Assembly (NCBI GenBank): GCA_035222895.1
Contig: JAVYIG010002202.1
Location: 62,001 to 126,000, forward strand
Direction of reading: 5' to 3'
Length of the DNA: 64,000 bases
DNA from: Strongylocentrotus droebachiensis
Taxonomy: Eukaryota > Echinodermata > Echinoidea > Camarodonta > Strongylocentrotidae
The position numbers and the translations under genes were made by a program. Positions within the stretch are counted from its first letter, which is position 1. Every line of letters begins with the position of its first letter. Under the pieces are notes generated by a model. It was not told the DNA's origin, made no database searches, and saw only the letters and a program-made list of their open reading frames with translations. Of this stretch, positions 35,346 through 46,404 are shown one piece after another.

Positions 35346-36833
35346 CTGAGCGACTTTTCGGCTGGCTGAGTCGTTGCGATTTTTTTTGACCTCCAAAAAA
35401 AAAAAAAAAGTGTCCGCTTACCCCCCCCCCCCCCCCCACTGAGCGACTTTTCGGCCGGCGCGATTTTCAAATTTTTGGGAGCAAAATATTTTAAAACCCC
35501 CCCCTTGAAAAAATCCTGCGTACGCCCCTGCTGCTACTGCTAACATTTTGATCGGCAATAACTATTGACATCAATCAAAGAAAAATGAATACTGAATTTT
35601 AAACCATGCAGTAAGATTGAGTCCCGGGGGTCTCAGTCAAATATAAATACTGTATTAAAGCACGTGTGACCAAGATCAGAAAACGCGTGTAAAGGGGGTG
35701 TTTTGTAGATTGGACGCGGTCCGCGCGGTGCCGCATTAAGGGGTTCAAAAACGTCCATTTTAGGCCATTTTTAAAAAAAAGGGTACTTTTTCAAAATAGT
35801 TCAAATTCCTGCTGTACACGCAGCCGGGGAGGGGGGGGGGGGGCACCCCCACCGCCCCCTAGCTACGCTCCTGCCCAAAAGTAGGAATACAATTGTTTAC
35901 CTCTTTTAATGAAATGATTGCGACAAAATGGTTTATTCTTGATATTTAAAGTTTATATCTTTTCAGAACTTTAATGATCAATCTAAATATGCCAAGAGGA
36001 TTTTCTATGATTTTGGAGACCAAACATTAATGTGACGCCCTTTCTATTTACCCAATTAGAAATGTTCTAAGCTTACCGTGGTATAGTTGCAATAAACTCC
36101 ACGTTGTCTGTTTTGGTGTCAACAAGGTTTTGCAAGCTATTATCCGTCAAAGCCAGGTTCATCACAACTATCCTAGAGTTAGCTGAGCATGCACAGTAGA
36201 GTTTTCGATCCGTCTCATCGATCTCAATTTTTCGGGGCCCTTGATAACAAAAGAGTAGGGGCGGGGGCTGTTTAAGGAAAGTTTTTGCAACCAACGACGA
36301 GATACAAGATATTTTGACATCATTAAAGCACACTTTTAAATTTGTAAAACCGTGTTCCTACATGTGTTGTTTCTTTTTTCCTTGCTTTTGTTTTATTTCA
36401 TTTTTATATTCTCTTTTCTATATTTTCTTTTTAATAAGAACGGATTAGCCGAAACAAAATAAAAATGAAATTTATAGGAGCAACAAACAACATCAACAAC
36501 GACAAAAACAACAACAATGATGATGACAATGATGATAATAGTAATTATAACAAAAACAACGGTGGGTTTAGTTACCTTGACAATACTCGCTTATGTTCTT
36601 GCATCGCCGTGACGTCCCATCGAGTTTCGAACCGCAGACCTGATTGACTCCGGATGAGGAGCCTGACAAGGGTTCGATGTCTACCCAAAACACCTCTCTA
36701 CCGACAGAATCGTAAGCGACTGACTGCGGCTCGTAATCAATGGTAAGGGGAAGGGTGTCGAAGGAGACCGTGGGGAGATTTGATATCTTGATTGTATGAT
36801 CGCATTGATCAACGGCTAGCATCTTCAATGAAA
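32218..36833 (-). CDS. YWTD/LY-type beta-propeller exons, unit 1
   Basis: Four minus-strand exons in compatible phase: 36576-36833 (phase 1 in), 36077-36239, 34486-34598, 32218-32474 (TAG stop at 32218-32220; a possible donor at 32232 would extend the gene). About 263 residues, enough for one six-bladed LDL-receptor-type propeller. LY-like blocks: LAVDQCDHTIKI, SVAYDSVGREVFWVDIE, KIEIDETDRKLYCACSANSR, HAVHGLAVDRT and PRDLEWYNNNFYTVDE. No start Met or signal exon lies beside the first exon. The nearest phase-compatible first exon is 44171-44225, which would give a 281-aa secreted protein. Such propellers bind extracellular ligands (family knowledge); the ligand here is unknown. An alternative is that the exons follow the mucin exon through an internal donor at 38676. 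Confidence 0.7.
32654..33028. mobile_element. hAT-like foldback MITE, 375 bp, 8-bp target duplication
   Basis: Ends CAGGCGCGGATCCAG and CTGGATCCGCCACTG. Flanks ATTAAGAC (32646-32653) and ATAAAGAC (33029-33036) form an 8-bp duplication with one mismatch; unit 2 has the empty site near 48690 (ACAAAGAC followed directly by CGC). Inside is a long inverted repeat around 32830-32870 with poly-A/poly-T runs and the GCGCGATTTCAAATTTTCGG module. TIR start CAGG and 8-bp duplication fit the hAT superfamily. Confidence 0.8.
33266..33455. repeat. tandem duplication of about 100 bp with poly-G
   Basis: Two copies of AGCGTGC(A/G)(C/G)GCAACATTTCG...poly-G...AATCTC(A/G)TCACAAAAGCT. Unit 2 has a single copy (50240-50330), so the duplication is specific to unit 1. 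Confidence 0.75.
33499..33827. mobile_element. CpG-rich inverted-repeat transposon, 329 bp, unit 1 only
   Basis: Ends GGTCACATCCCGCCGT and ACGGTGGGATGTGACC (one mismatch). The interior is strikingly CpG-rich with CCGTACGG-type palindromes. The corresponding place in unit 2 (about 50370) lacks it, so it was inserted after the duplication or lost from unit 2. No coding capacity. Confidence 0.7.
34740..34985. repeat. (ACT)n trinucleotide microsatellite
   Basis: Imperfect ACT repeats broken by two copies of an AAATACATGTATACT segment. Unit 2 has a shorter related ACT array at 51230-51300 and 51530-51605. Open frames here encode only Thr or Ser runs and are rejected as genes. Confidence 0.9.
35015..35530. 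mobile_element. hAT-type MITE, 516 bp, perfect 8-bp target duplication
   Basis: Ends CAGGGGCGTACGCAGG and CCTGCGTACGCCCCTG are perfect complements. Both flanks are CTGCTACT (35007-35014 and 35531-35538). Unit 2 has no element at the matching place (about 51620). The interior is three direct modules of GTGTCCGCTTAC, poly-C, ACTGAGCGACTTTTCGGC and a poly-A, sharing the ...GAGCG..TTTTCGG core with the elements at 31690 and 32654. Confidence 0.88.
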
Positions 36834-37146
36834 CTGATAAAGACAACAATAACAACAAAGTGTTGATTATGTTTAAAAAAAAGTAAAATTAATTTTGTAA
36901 TATAAGTATAATTCATGTGTTTTTCTTTGTAATCAATATCATTTTGTGTTTCTTTTGCAGTACGTATTATTCAATTAATAAATGATGGAGAAAAAAACAA
37001 CAACAAAAGAACATAAACATTGTCAACTTTGCTAAGAGCATTAGGCCCGTGTTTTACCAAAAGCTAAACCCGACGTTTGGATAAAAAATTGAGCTCAACA
37101 GAGGAAGTTAGTCTGAAGTCCAAGTTTTCCTTTTATTAACTTAGAC

Positions 37147-37945
37147 CTAATCCAATCCAATCCAGGAATTTATAAAGCGCCAATATCTAGTTGCCTAATC
37201 TTAGGCGCTGATGAGACTGAACAACTGCCAAAAATGTCTGTTCATGATTCTAACTGGGAAAGACAAAAAAGCAGTGACTGATTGTAGGCAATCTGAAATA
37301 GGTATGTCTTTAGTTGAGTTCTGAAAGTGGATAAATGGTGACAAGAGCGATTTGGGGAGGACCATTCCACAATCTCGATGCACAGGCAGTAAATGATCGA
37401 TCACCTAGGAGAGAGCGTGTTCAAGGACTCTCAAGCAGGTATTAACTTGCAGATCGCAAATTAGTTCGAAGGTTATAAATAGTCAACAAGTCTGAAATGT
37501 ACACAGGGGCATATCCATGCATTGCCCATTTAAATAAAATAATTTTGTATTCAATTCTCTGTTTTACAGGAACCCAGTGTAGTGCAATAAGTGTAGGGGT
37601 AATGTGGTCAAACTTTCTACCTCTTGAAATAATACGTGCAGCAGAATTCTGAGCATATTGTAATTTCTTTAAATCCATTTGAGTTATACCAAAGAGCAAA
37701 TAATTTCCACCATCTAATCGTGATGTTATTAATGCGTGAACGATTGCACCAGCTGTCTTATGTTATCTGAAAGAACCTTCCTGATACTCAAGACATTTTC
37801 CTATCTGAGGATACACACCTTTCACTTAAAAACCCATTGTCATCATGCTATCGAAGATGACTCCCAAATTTCGCACAAATTATAAAGAAGAGGAAATATT
37901 TGAATCAGCGACTTGCATTTGACCAAGGGTCGATTTAACCTAAAA
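37147..37945 (-). mobile_element. CR1/L2-like LINE reverse transcriptase 3' remnant, unit 1
   Basis: Minus-strand translation in broken frames gives VRNLGVIFDSMMTM, ENVLSIRKVLSDN, IVHALITSRLDGGNYLLFG, LKKLQYAQNSAARIIS, HITPTLIALHWVPVKQRI, HGYAPVYISDLL and RSFTACASRLWN, in that order. This is the conserved C-terminal part of CR1/L2-type non-LTR reverse transcriptases. The element ends with short TTGGA repeats (AATCCAATCCAATCC on the plus strand at 37150). Frameshifts and stops make it dead. The same copy is at 54305-55085, so the insertion predates the duplication. Confidence 0.8.
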
Positions 37946-38581
37946 TAGCAGAATAAAGGCCTTAATGTTTAAACCATGTTACCTCCGACCGACCATTTTC
38001 TTTGCGAATTTAGAATGTAACAACGATGATAATAATTACACTTATCTTAAGCAGAATATTCCCTTGGATGCTAAACTTAACATATTTAAGGAATTACTTC
38101 CCAGTAACCGTTTACTTATCCTGGGTTGAGAATGGCAAATGTAGTCGAACCACGAACCATTTGATTCACAGTCCGATTTTTGTATCCACTATATAGAACA
38201 CCACGCCTATGCCTCTCGTAGATAAAGTAAATAAATTAAAAATAACTCCCACTGGTTTTCCCTGCTAGACAAAACTTTTTATGTCTAGACGTCAAAACAA
38301 AATTAAAATCTTTTCATTAACTTGCCTATTACTTCTCTAAAGGCATAACTAATATTAAATAGTAGTAGTAAAATCCAAGAATTAGATCAATATTCTTTTA
38401 AAGTCTTTTAAAGAAAACAGTGTTGGTGGTAAAAAGGAGAATCTGATGACGATCATTTTATTTTTCTATTTGGAAGACTTTTTGAAAGACTTAAGATTTG
38501 AAAATTGGGATTGAGATTGAGATTGATATATGTATTTTGCTGTATTTCATAAATTATACAGCAGATTGTGTTAGGGAGGTG

Positions 38582-41500
38582 TTATACATAGAGCGGTGAG
38601 GGGCATACTGGTTTCACGAAAATAACCATTGCTAAAATGACTGCATCTACAACCAAATTCACAACAGCCACAACACCTGGGTCGGTAACAGATCCTGCGG
38701 TTGTGGTAGTAGGTGTTGTAGTAACCCCTGCGGTCGTGGGCATGCGTGTTGTTTCCACACGGGTAGACGATTTGTTTGAAGTCGTAGAAATCGATGTCAC
38801 CATACGTTCTGTTGTTGACAACGTCGTCGATGAAGAATCGACTAATATCGAAGTCGCCATCGAAGAGGATGTCGATCTTATTGACGTTGACATAGTGGTA
38901 GTATTTTTGGTTATTGGGATTGCCGGACCTCCTAGCAATAAAGATGAATAATAGAATACAGATATATGAGAATTAAGTTTATTTCTTTTGCTATAATTAT
39001 CTTCCTTTCTTTCTTTCTTTTCTTCTTCTTTGTTTGCTTGTGTTTATGCTCAGTACTCATAAAAAGAAACAAAATAGACAGGGTAGGGTATGCTGTGGTT
39101 TATAACATACACACGCACACCCAAACAAACACACAAACACTCACACGCACCCACACACATTTATTCTGATAAATGAATGACAAATATTTAATATAAATCA
39201 AATAAATATTTAAAAATCTTAACTTTAAATAGTGTCCCTTTTTTCTTTTGCTGTTGTTGGTGAGTATTAAACAAAATATGTCAGTGCCTACCACTCGCAC
39301 ATGTTGGACCGTAAAAGCCTGTTGAACAAGTACAGGTAATGCCATCGAGTGTCTCCTTGCAGGTTCCTCCATTTTGGCAAGGAGTAGAAAGACAGTCTGT
39401 TTGTGAAAGATAGATGGTAGAGAGAGACACGGAGAGAGAAATAGAGAGAGAGAGAGAGAGTGGGGATAGACAGACCGACAGAGAGAAAGGGGGAGGAAGA
39501 TAGAGAAAGAGAGACAGATAATTATAAGGAAGTGAAGAGAGAGAGAGAGAGATAATGGAGAAGGCACATCGAGAATAAGAAAATGAATAGAAAGCAAATA
39601 TCAACAAAAATATTGTTTGCAAACGGTAGCAGAATCTATATTGAGAAAGCAGGTAAAAGTTGTGAAGAATCTTAAAGACCCTTTATAATAATTAATGAGA
39701 TCCGCTATTTGATTTCTATTTTTCATACATGATAATTTGTACAGTACAAATCCATTATGGTTGGTAAAGGTATTCACAGACTGCTTTTGTTACAACCATC
39801 TTGATGCCATGACCAATTTATCCATAGTCTTCTTCATCCTATTCATTTCTTAGGTTTCCATTTAAGCCTATTTATGATTGAGTACCCGTTGTTAGGTTTA
39901 GGCTTCGTGCTGATATGAAGCGGCAAAACAGTGGAAGTACTTATTTATGATAGAGTAAACTATACTGCACTTGTCATTTCTGGATGTTATATATCAAACA
40001 GAGCTCAGTAAACACGCGTGGGACCGTTTTTGTTCACAGTTGACATTCATTAACACGCTCAAAAAAGACCCAGCGGTTGTTTCTTTTTAAAGGAATGTAT
40101 CCGAGTACCCACTTACTACACCCTGGGTCAAGTTTGGTAAATGCAGCTTAATATCTTGCGAAAGGGATCAGTGACGCGGCAGGGGTACGAAATCCGTATC
40201 TTGTGGAGTGTGGTTCACAGTCCGGAGACTAAACCAATGAACCACAACACATTTGGAGCAGAGCCGTGGACACAATGAATTAAAAGCAAAATAATGTTGA
40301 AACCATTGCGTCGTATAGGAGCTTTACAAACTTACATGGCAGTTTGCAGATGAGACTATTTGCCTCAACTCTCTTCATCTTTTGCCACCAGACTTCCTCG
40401 ATGGTTACTGATTTGGTTTCCAAGGCAACAATGTCTCCGTTTGGAAGTGTGATGGTGCCGCATCTCAGCTCACAAAGAGTGACCATTTTTAAAACTGGAA
40501 ATCGATGCATACACAATAGGTGTCAAGATTCAGGATTTATCAAAACATATCTTCACAGCCGGATGGCTGACTCATAACAATTTGTTTACATATAATACAA
40601 ATAAATAAATATACGAAATCACGAAATACAGTAAAGATACAACCCTAGCAAACTTAACCAACTCCTATGTAAATACATTTATTCATTTTAATCTAGTTGA
40701 ATAACAAGTATGAGTAATGCAGGTTAAACACAATACAAAAATAACATAAATATTTGTTTGTTAGTTTAAAGGTACTATGTCCCTTTTGCAGCCAACCTCA
40801 AATTCTGTAGAACTTTGCAGGAATTATGAATATGTCATGTATGTCCTATCTGTGAAATTTAAACGTTAGCAGTGTCCTCATATTCAAATTATGCAAGGAA
40901 ACCCGTTTATTTGCTAGACTTTACTGTCAGACACTATTGAGTGACTGACTGGCTTTTTTCTTCTTTGGTAATATAACATACATGAAAAGAGTTGTAAAGG
41001 GTACATGAGCATTTGTTTACATCAATAACCCACTTCTTGTGATGGCCAAGATTAAACTGATTGAATCTTTGCGCCGCATAAAACGTATGACCATTCGGTA
41101 CAATTGTCTGAAAATCAAGACTATTACTTTTGGACTCTATAGCCCTAAAGTCGATTTGACAACTATTATTCGTTATTTTCCCACTTGAAGACATTTTCAA
41201 GCCCCACCTTTTTTTAGGGAAGTTCTAAATTAGTATTATCTTTCAAATGCAGTTGGAATTTAACTTTTTCATTTTTTGGGCCTGCAAATGGGACATAGTA
41301 CCTTTAAGACAAGATGAGTTATTCATTTGCAAGGACACAAATAAATTAAGGAAATGGCCCTAAAAACAATCCTTAAACCTCCTTTACAGTTTTTCCCGAA
41401 AAAAATATATTTTAGAGCAATTGCAGTACCCTATACATTTGCCATTAATCATATTAGTCACGATGGGATCACGTAGGAAATGGCATATCCCAGTGTTGCG

Positions 41501-42734
41501 GCACAAATTGCGTACAACTTGTGCCGCAACATCCCAGTCTTGCTAATGTTCAAATGCACTGTACACAGAGATGTGTATACAGAACTACGCAAACGTGTGC
41601 ATGAAAGGTCAATCCTTTTCAGGGGCCGTGTTTTTCTATGCTACTCTTCCGCATTAACGTAAATAGAATGAAAAAGCTCCCAAAATATTTTTCACCTTTC
41701 CCCGAACTCAACTTTGAAAGTTAATGGCCCGTATTCTGAAGTCTGGTTTAACTTTAAACCTATGTTAGAGATTAGACTATTGCTAAACCCGGGTTAACTA
41801 AACCTGGCTTTCAGAAACTGAAATGAAAGTTAGACCTGAAGTCTGGTTTAGTTAAAACCGAGTTTAGCTAAACCAGACTTCAGAATACGGGCCAATGCCA
41901 TTGTGTTTGACGGGGCTCCTCCCACATGGATTCAATAATGGAAGCTAAACTAAATCTAGCTTAAGAATATATATATGGGGGATAACTTTGACGCGGGATA
42001 AGTTGGACACTCCATGTTGCTCGAAAAGTGAATAGCCTTTTATACAATTTTAAATCCTACAAAAGGTCTTCACCGTTTATGTAAAATAATCTACAACTAT
42101 ATACCACAATTTTGCATTTCTGTTGAATTATCACTTCTCTTTTTGACGACTCCCCCCTGTTTTCGGTGTTCACTGTCAAAGGATTTACCAGGTTAACACT
42201 TAGCTTTGCTAACCACTCTACATGCAGTATACAAGTCTGATATGACCTAAACTTTGCGCTATTAAAAAAAAAATGAAAACTGGAGAAAAAAAATACATTT
42301 GAGGCGTTTTCTTGTTTTTCCCCTATTCTAGGTAAACTGGGACACTTTGTCCAATATTACACCAGTTACATTTTGTGTACGTTATGAATGATAATTTAAA
42401 CCAATCTTAATCCATAGAAATGTTAAATGAATATATTTCAATCATGCTTTAAAAACATTGAAAAGTAAATTCTAGATGACAGATTGTCAAAAGTACTTCG
42501 GACAAACTCTAATGTTATCAAAAATCTGTATTGTTGTGACAAAAGATTGAAATTCAAACCTGACTGAACTGCTCATCAGTTTATCCAATATTTCCGCAAA
42601 GGGTATAATGTATGTATATATATATTGTCAGGTCAATTTTACAAGTGTCTTAAAAAGTTTCTTATTTTAAAGTGATTTATTACCTCTGATATTTCCAAAA
42701 CTTACTTAAGGACAATCGCCTGTAAAAATTGTGG

Positions 42735-42784
<50 letters not shown>

Positions 42785-43653
42785 TCTCTATTCTCTCCTC
42801 CCTCCCTCTAAATCGGTACTTCCCGCACTTTCACCTCTCACTTCTGCCTTCTGCCTAATTCTCTTTATCTTTTCAGAACAGCCATCACCTTTATCGCTCT
42901 ATTTTCCATATCCTCCTGTCATCTTCTCATACATCTTTTTCACTCCCATCCCCAACTTCATTTTGTGTATAGGAGGCATTATAAAGTATTTATAAAGGAT
43001 TACCACGCCTTATGTGGAAATATTTCTTCATAATTATTTTACGTTAAGTATCTTATGTTGATGATGTATTACTTATATAATTTGTTTATTATCATGATTA
43101 AGCTGTAATAAATATCAATATAAACATACCATATAGAAATGGAGGCAATAAATATTTCAAATTTACAACGTAAACAAGTTATGCATCATTATTCGTGTTC
43201 CACTTCACCCCGTTCTTTTTGCGGCGATGAAATTGTATTTTAAGAAACACTGTCTTAAACTATTTTACCATTCACAATGGGTGTTATGGCAAAATGCTCT
43301 TTCTTGCTCTAAACTTTCTTTAATATGTGTGGGTGGATGCGCGGATCATGTGTGCGTGTGTATTGTATTGTTTCCATTCAGTCATTATTTGTCATATTAT
43401 TCGAAATGTATCAGCTTCTTTTTGTATTATCTATGAAATGTAATTTAGTTTTCTATGAATTTGTTGAATGGAAACACAATAAGTAATATAAAAAAAACAA
43501 AAAAGTATCAACAAAGTTCAGATTACGTAACACAATAGATATCAGAGCACCTTAGAAAAGCCACAGAGGGTTAGTAGCATCACTCAGACGATACGATATT
43601 GTGTGGGGAGCTTGAGTGCGTGTATGTTTTGTGTGTGTGCGTGTGCGCGTGTT

Positions 43654-43690
<37 letters not shown>

Positions 43691-44225
43691 ACATACAAGG
43701 TTGCAAGGTTGTAAAAACCTTATTAAAAAAAAAAGTTTACTAGAATTACAACATGTTTCCGCTGTTTTAACGGTGTTTTTGCATCAGCACAACGAACAGA
43801 CCCGTAAAAAACTGTATTAAAATACAAAGTTGGACTGTAACTGTTGTATATTGAAGGCAGTCTTTTAAACAGCAAAGAAAGTAAATAGAGGAAACCGTTC
43901 GGTATTTAATCTTAAATTGATTCTTATGGGATTGCTTTGATACTATGGTTTAGTTTAGGTTGGTTAAGTTTAGTTTGGTTAGAAACTTTAAAATACATGA
44001 AGTATTATTTTTTTCTTAACAATAATATTCCTGATCGAAAGTACAATGTATAAGCCGAATTTTCTATAACAAAAAGTATAGAAAGGGAAAGAATATAGAG
44101 CTTTAATATTGTAATATTGTATGTATATGATATTCAAAGGAAAATAGAAAGATCAGTGATATATACTTACTCGAAAGCACGAAACTGGTTCGAATAAGTT
44201 GTCTTCTAACAAATCCGCCTTTCAT
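38582..44225 (-). CDS. EGF-domain, Ser/Thr-stalk membrane protein, unit 1
   Basis: Four minus-strand exons, all phase 1: 44171-44225 (ATG at 44225; in-frame TAA just upstream), 40336-40494, 39292-39396, 38582-38931 (stop at 38582). Product 222 aa. Order: a hydrophobic N-terminus (TSFVLSILKMVTLC) that could be a signal peptide; a 40-residue region with Cys and TITLPNGDIVALETKSV; one EGF domain with six cysteines (CLSTPCQNGGTCKE...CTCSTGFYGPTC); about 75 residues rich in Ser/Thr/Pro, probably O-glycosylated; then a hydrophobic C-terminus (VVAVVNLVVDAVILAMVIFV) and a short tail. It looks like a small type I surface protein. Function and family unknown. The third exon has an internal donor (CCAG/GTGTTG at 38676) that could bypass the membrane segment. 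A near-identical paralog lies at 55939-59573. Confidence 0.72.
39100..39165. repeat. CA-rich microsatellite
   Basis: Imperfect ACACGC/ACAAAC repeats in the intron between the stalk and EGF exons; the same is found at 56460-56515 in unit 2. A GA-rich tract at 39420-39555 follows the EGF exon. Confidence 0.85.
40100..40262 (-). mobile_element. tRNA-derived SINE fragment, unit 1
   Basis: Reverse strand shows an A-box-like TGGTTCATTGGTTTAG and a B-box-like segment (in unit 2 AGTTCGAACCC) followed by ACCCAGGGTGTAGTAAG. The corresponding copy in unit 2 is 57397-57556. Inserted before the duplication. Confidence 0.55.
40770..41303. mobile_element. TTAA-flanked inverted-repeat element, 534 bp, unit 1 only
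   Basis: Ends AGGTACTATGTCCC plus TTTGCAG (21 of 22 positions complementary to the right end). Flanked by TTAA at 40766-40769 and 41304-41307; unit 2 shows the empty site near 58080 (TTTATGACAAG). TTAA target duplications suggest a piggyBac-like mobiliser, although the terminal bases are not the usual ones. An 88-aa open frame inside (40934-41200, minus) has no homology I recognise. Confidence 0.72.
41726..41893. mobile_element. 168-bp MITE, GGCCCGTATTCTGAAGTC family, unit 1
   Basis: Inverted ends GGCCCGTATTCTGAAGTCTG and complement, extending about 30 bases into TTTAA..AAACC-rich arms, flanked by AAT on both sides. The same insertion is at 58464-58630 in unit 2 with scattered substitutions, so it predates the duplication. 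Confidence 0.8.
42116..43403. other. 1.3 kb present in unit 1, missing from unit 2
   Basis: Unit 2 jumps from the match of 42115 (ACAATTTTGCATTT) directly to the match of about 43403 (GTATCAGC). The segment includes a (TC)n microsatellite at 42736-42780 and no recognisable gene. It lies in the large first intron of the unit 1 gene. Confidence 0.65.
43655..43685. repeat. (GA)n microsatellite
   Basis: GAGA repeats following a GTGTGTGC stretch; the counterpart in unit 2 is 59033-59055. Confidence 0.9.
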
Positions 44226-44415
44226 CTTCGATAATATTAATGCACAGCCTTATTATAAACTACAGCAGATACAAGATATGCTCGACTCTGTTTCAGAATT
44301 TGGTAAGATAGAATGACGAATGACGTGCAGGGAACAGTGGGTGAATGTGTTGCTATACAGTCATGTGCATTATTAAATGACATTTGGCGGTGATAAAAGT
44401 TCTGAGCGAGAGAGG

Positions 44416-44457
<42 letters not shown>

Positions 44458-46404
44458 CAGAGAGGTGAGATAGCTAGATGGACAGAGAGAGAGATCAGAG
44501 AGAGCAAGACGAAGGAGAGCGTTTAAGAGAGATCAACACAGAGAGCCGGATAATGAGACAGAAAGTGTATGTGAGTCTGTGTATGTGTGTGTGCGTGTGA
44601 GAGAGAAAGAGAGAGAGAGACAGAAAGACACACACACACACACGCACACACACAAAGAAAGGGTGATGTGCTCAGCGTCATGCTGCACAACTTGCTTAAG
44701 TAAACAAAGGAAACAAGTACTTTTCGTTTGCAAAATTAATGAGTTGATTCATTATTAATGAAATCAATGACGTGGATTTTCTCTTTTTATTACAATGATG
44801 CACCTATCCAATAATGATGGCAAAGCTGGAGTACATCAAGGATATTGCCTCCCCCTATATATTCAAAATAAATTCAAATTTTTTTTTCTGCGTGATTATC
44901 AAGCGTCAGCTCTCCCTCAAAGGCCTCATTAAAATATTTCACTCATTAATACTTTTTATATTTTCATTCATTTTGTCCTGCCATCCATATTCCAGTCGTT
45001 CCGTGTTTTGTTGTGTGTGTTTTATATTAGGTAAGAGTCCTACCCTCTCTCGTTCCTTGTCTCCCTTCTTTCCCTGTCCTATTCACTCCTTTCATGTTAT
45101 GTCCAATTGGTTTATGTATTTGTACGTTCCCTTATTATTGATATACTTATTATTGATATACTATTTTTGCAACTATAAGTTATAGGGGGCGGCAATCTAC
45201 AAACCCAGCTTTTCAGCAGTCCCCTCCACGACCAACCTGTTTTATATGCCTGTTGTACACTGTGGACCAACTACAAATATATTGTAAAGTTTCATTGTTT
45301 ACTATGTACTATGCAATCCCATGTACTTTATTTTATTTTGTTGGAAATGGAAATAAACGAAATGAAATATACTCACATACGTTCCCCACCTGCAATGCCC
45401 ATCTTTGATTACGAAAATAAATGTTTTTTAATGTGCTATTATACCATGTGTAAAAACATCATTTTCTACAATATTAAACTCATGATATACCAAGGGTGTA
45501 ACACAAACAAGAAATAGTAAATCTTTTTGAGATTTCATATGTTTTATATATCAATATTAATATATTTATATAATTATGTAGATGTATATACACTTCCTGA
45601 TGAAGCCCTTTTGGCGAAAATTCAAAGTTTCAGACATTTCATTGAATCATTTATTTATTTCCAACCTATTCTATTTTCTGAAGTACTCTGAAGCAGACAA
45701 TTTTCAAAATAATCGATTTTTACTAATGGTCTATCGATGGACCCACGCTCTTATTCACAATAACAATCACCATTACCATGATCATTATTTCGAACGTTCG
45801 TGCATGCATCGGAAGATTCGAAATTCAGAAAGTGAAAAAATATTCGCAATGCATGCCAATGGTGAAGATGAGTTTATTCATTTGGTCTGTTTGGAGCCAG
45901 GAGGGCGTCAGCTCTCTGTAAAATGATATGGAACAATGCCCTTCTGGCTAAAAAACAGACGAGTGCGAATATCGGTTAGGGTTCATATTCCGAGGATGAT
46001 TTTCAGCGTGAGCTATCAGGTCAATTGACATCATATTCTATTTCCTCACAAATAAGACCAGTTATTATCAGCGGCTACCATCATCCTTGAAACTCATCAA
46101 GTATTTATCACCGAAATTGCCATCACTGCCGTGACATATTCATTACCACCTCCAGCTACCAATATCCCTAATGCCACGGTCACATCCTCAATCATCTCAA
46201 CAATAGATCATGTTAGTAATTAATCAAATTACATGCGTACATCATTGTTTAGTGCCACGGTACAATTCATTTCATCAACCTGTTACAAATAAATGTAGTT
46301 CAGAAGTCAGAATACGAATTGTACACATTAACTGTTGCTAGGTAGGACAAACATTGTGGATTACCCTACATTAATTGTTGCTAGGATATATTTTTTGTTA
46401 CGTT
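44226..46404. other. 5' flank of the unit 1 EGF gene
   Basis: Upstream of the first exon. Contains purine-rich (GA)n and (CA)n tracts at 44405-44655, and from about 44815 unique-looking sequence that is also present in unit 2 (60133-62904). A 3'-LINE-like tail with GTTGGAAATGGAAATAAA at about 45340 may be a retroelement end. Promoter elements could not be fixed. Confidence 0.45.

Larger units (their letters stand above)
29941..46404. repeat. tandem segmental duplication, unit 1
   Basis: The sequence starting AAAAAGATAACTC at 29941 recurs at 46405 and 62905, giving unit lengths of 16464 and 16500 bases. Alignment by eye follows through noncoding flank, propeller exons, LINE remnant, mucin, EGF and first exons and the upstream flank, in the same order and orientation. 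Left of 29941 the similarity to the other copies stops abruptly, marking the edge of the array. Confidence 0.9.

Noticed and set aside
36834-36858. MLLLLSLSVSLKM-like signal peptide before the first propeller exon of unit 1
   Set aside because: The frame starts at TTG, not ATG, and is the pyrimidine tract of the splice acceptor; unit 2 lacks it.
38637-38951. 104-residue plus-strand frame, also present at 55994-56308
   Set aside because: Conserved in both units only because it is antisense to the Ser/Thr-rich stalk exon; ACN/TCN codons read backwards rarely give stops.
45594-45625. CTGATGA...GGCGAAA hammerhead-ribozyme-like core, repeated near 62076
   Set aside because: Core and a 3-bp stem II are present, but no convincing stem I, and stem III is only 4 bp with a 20-base loop; most likely chance.
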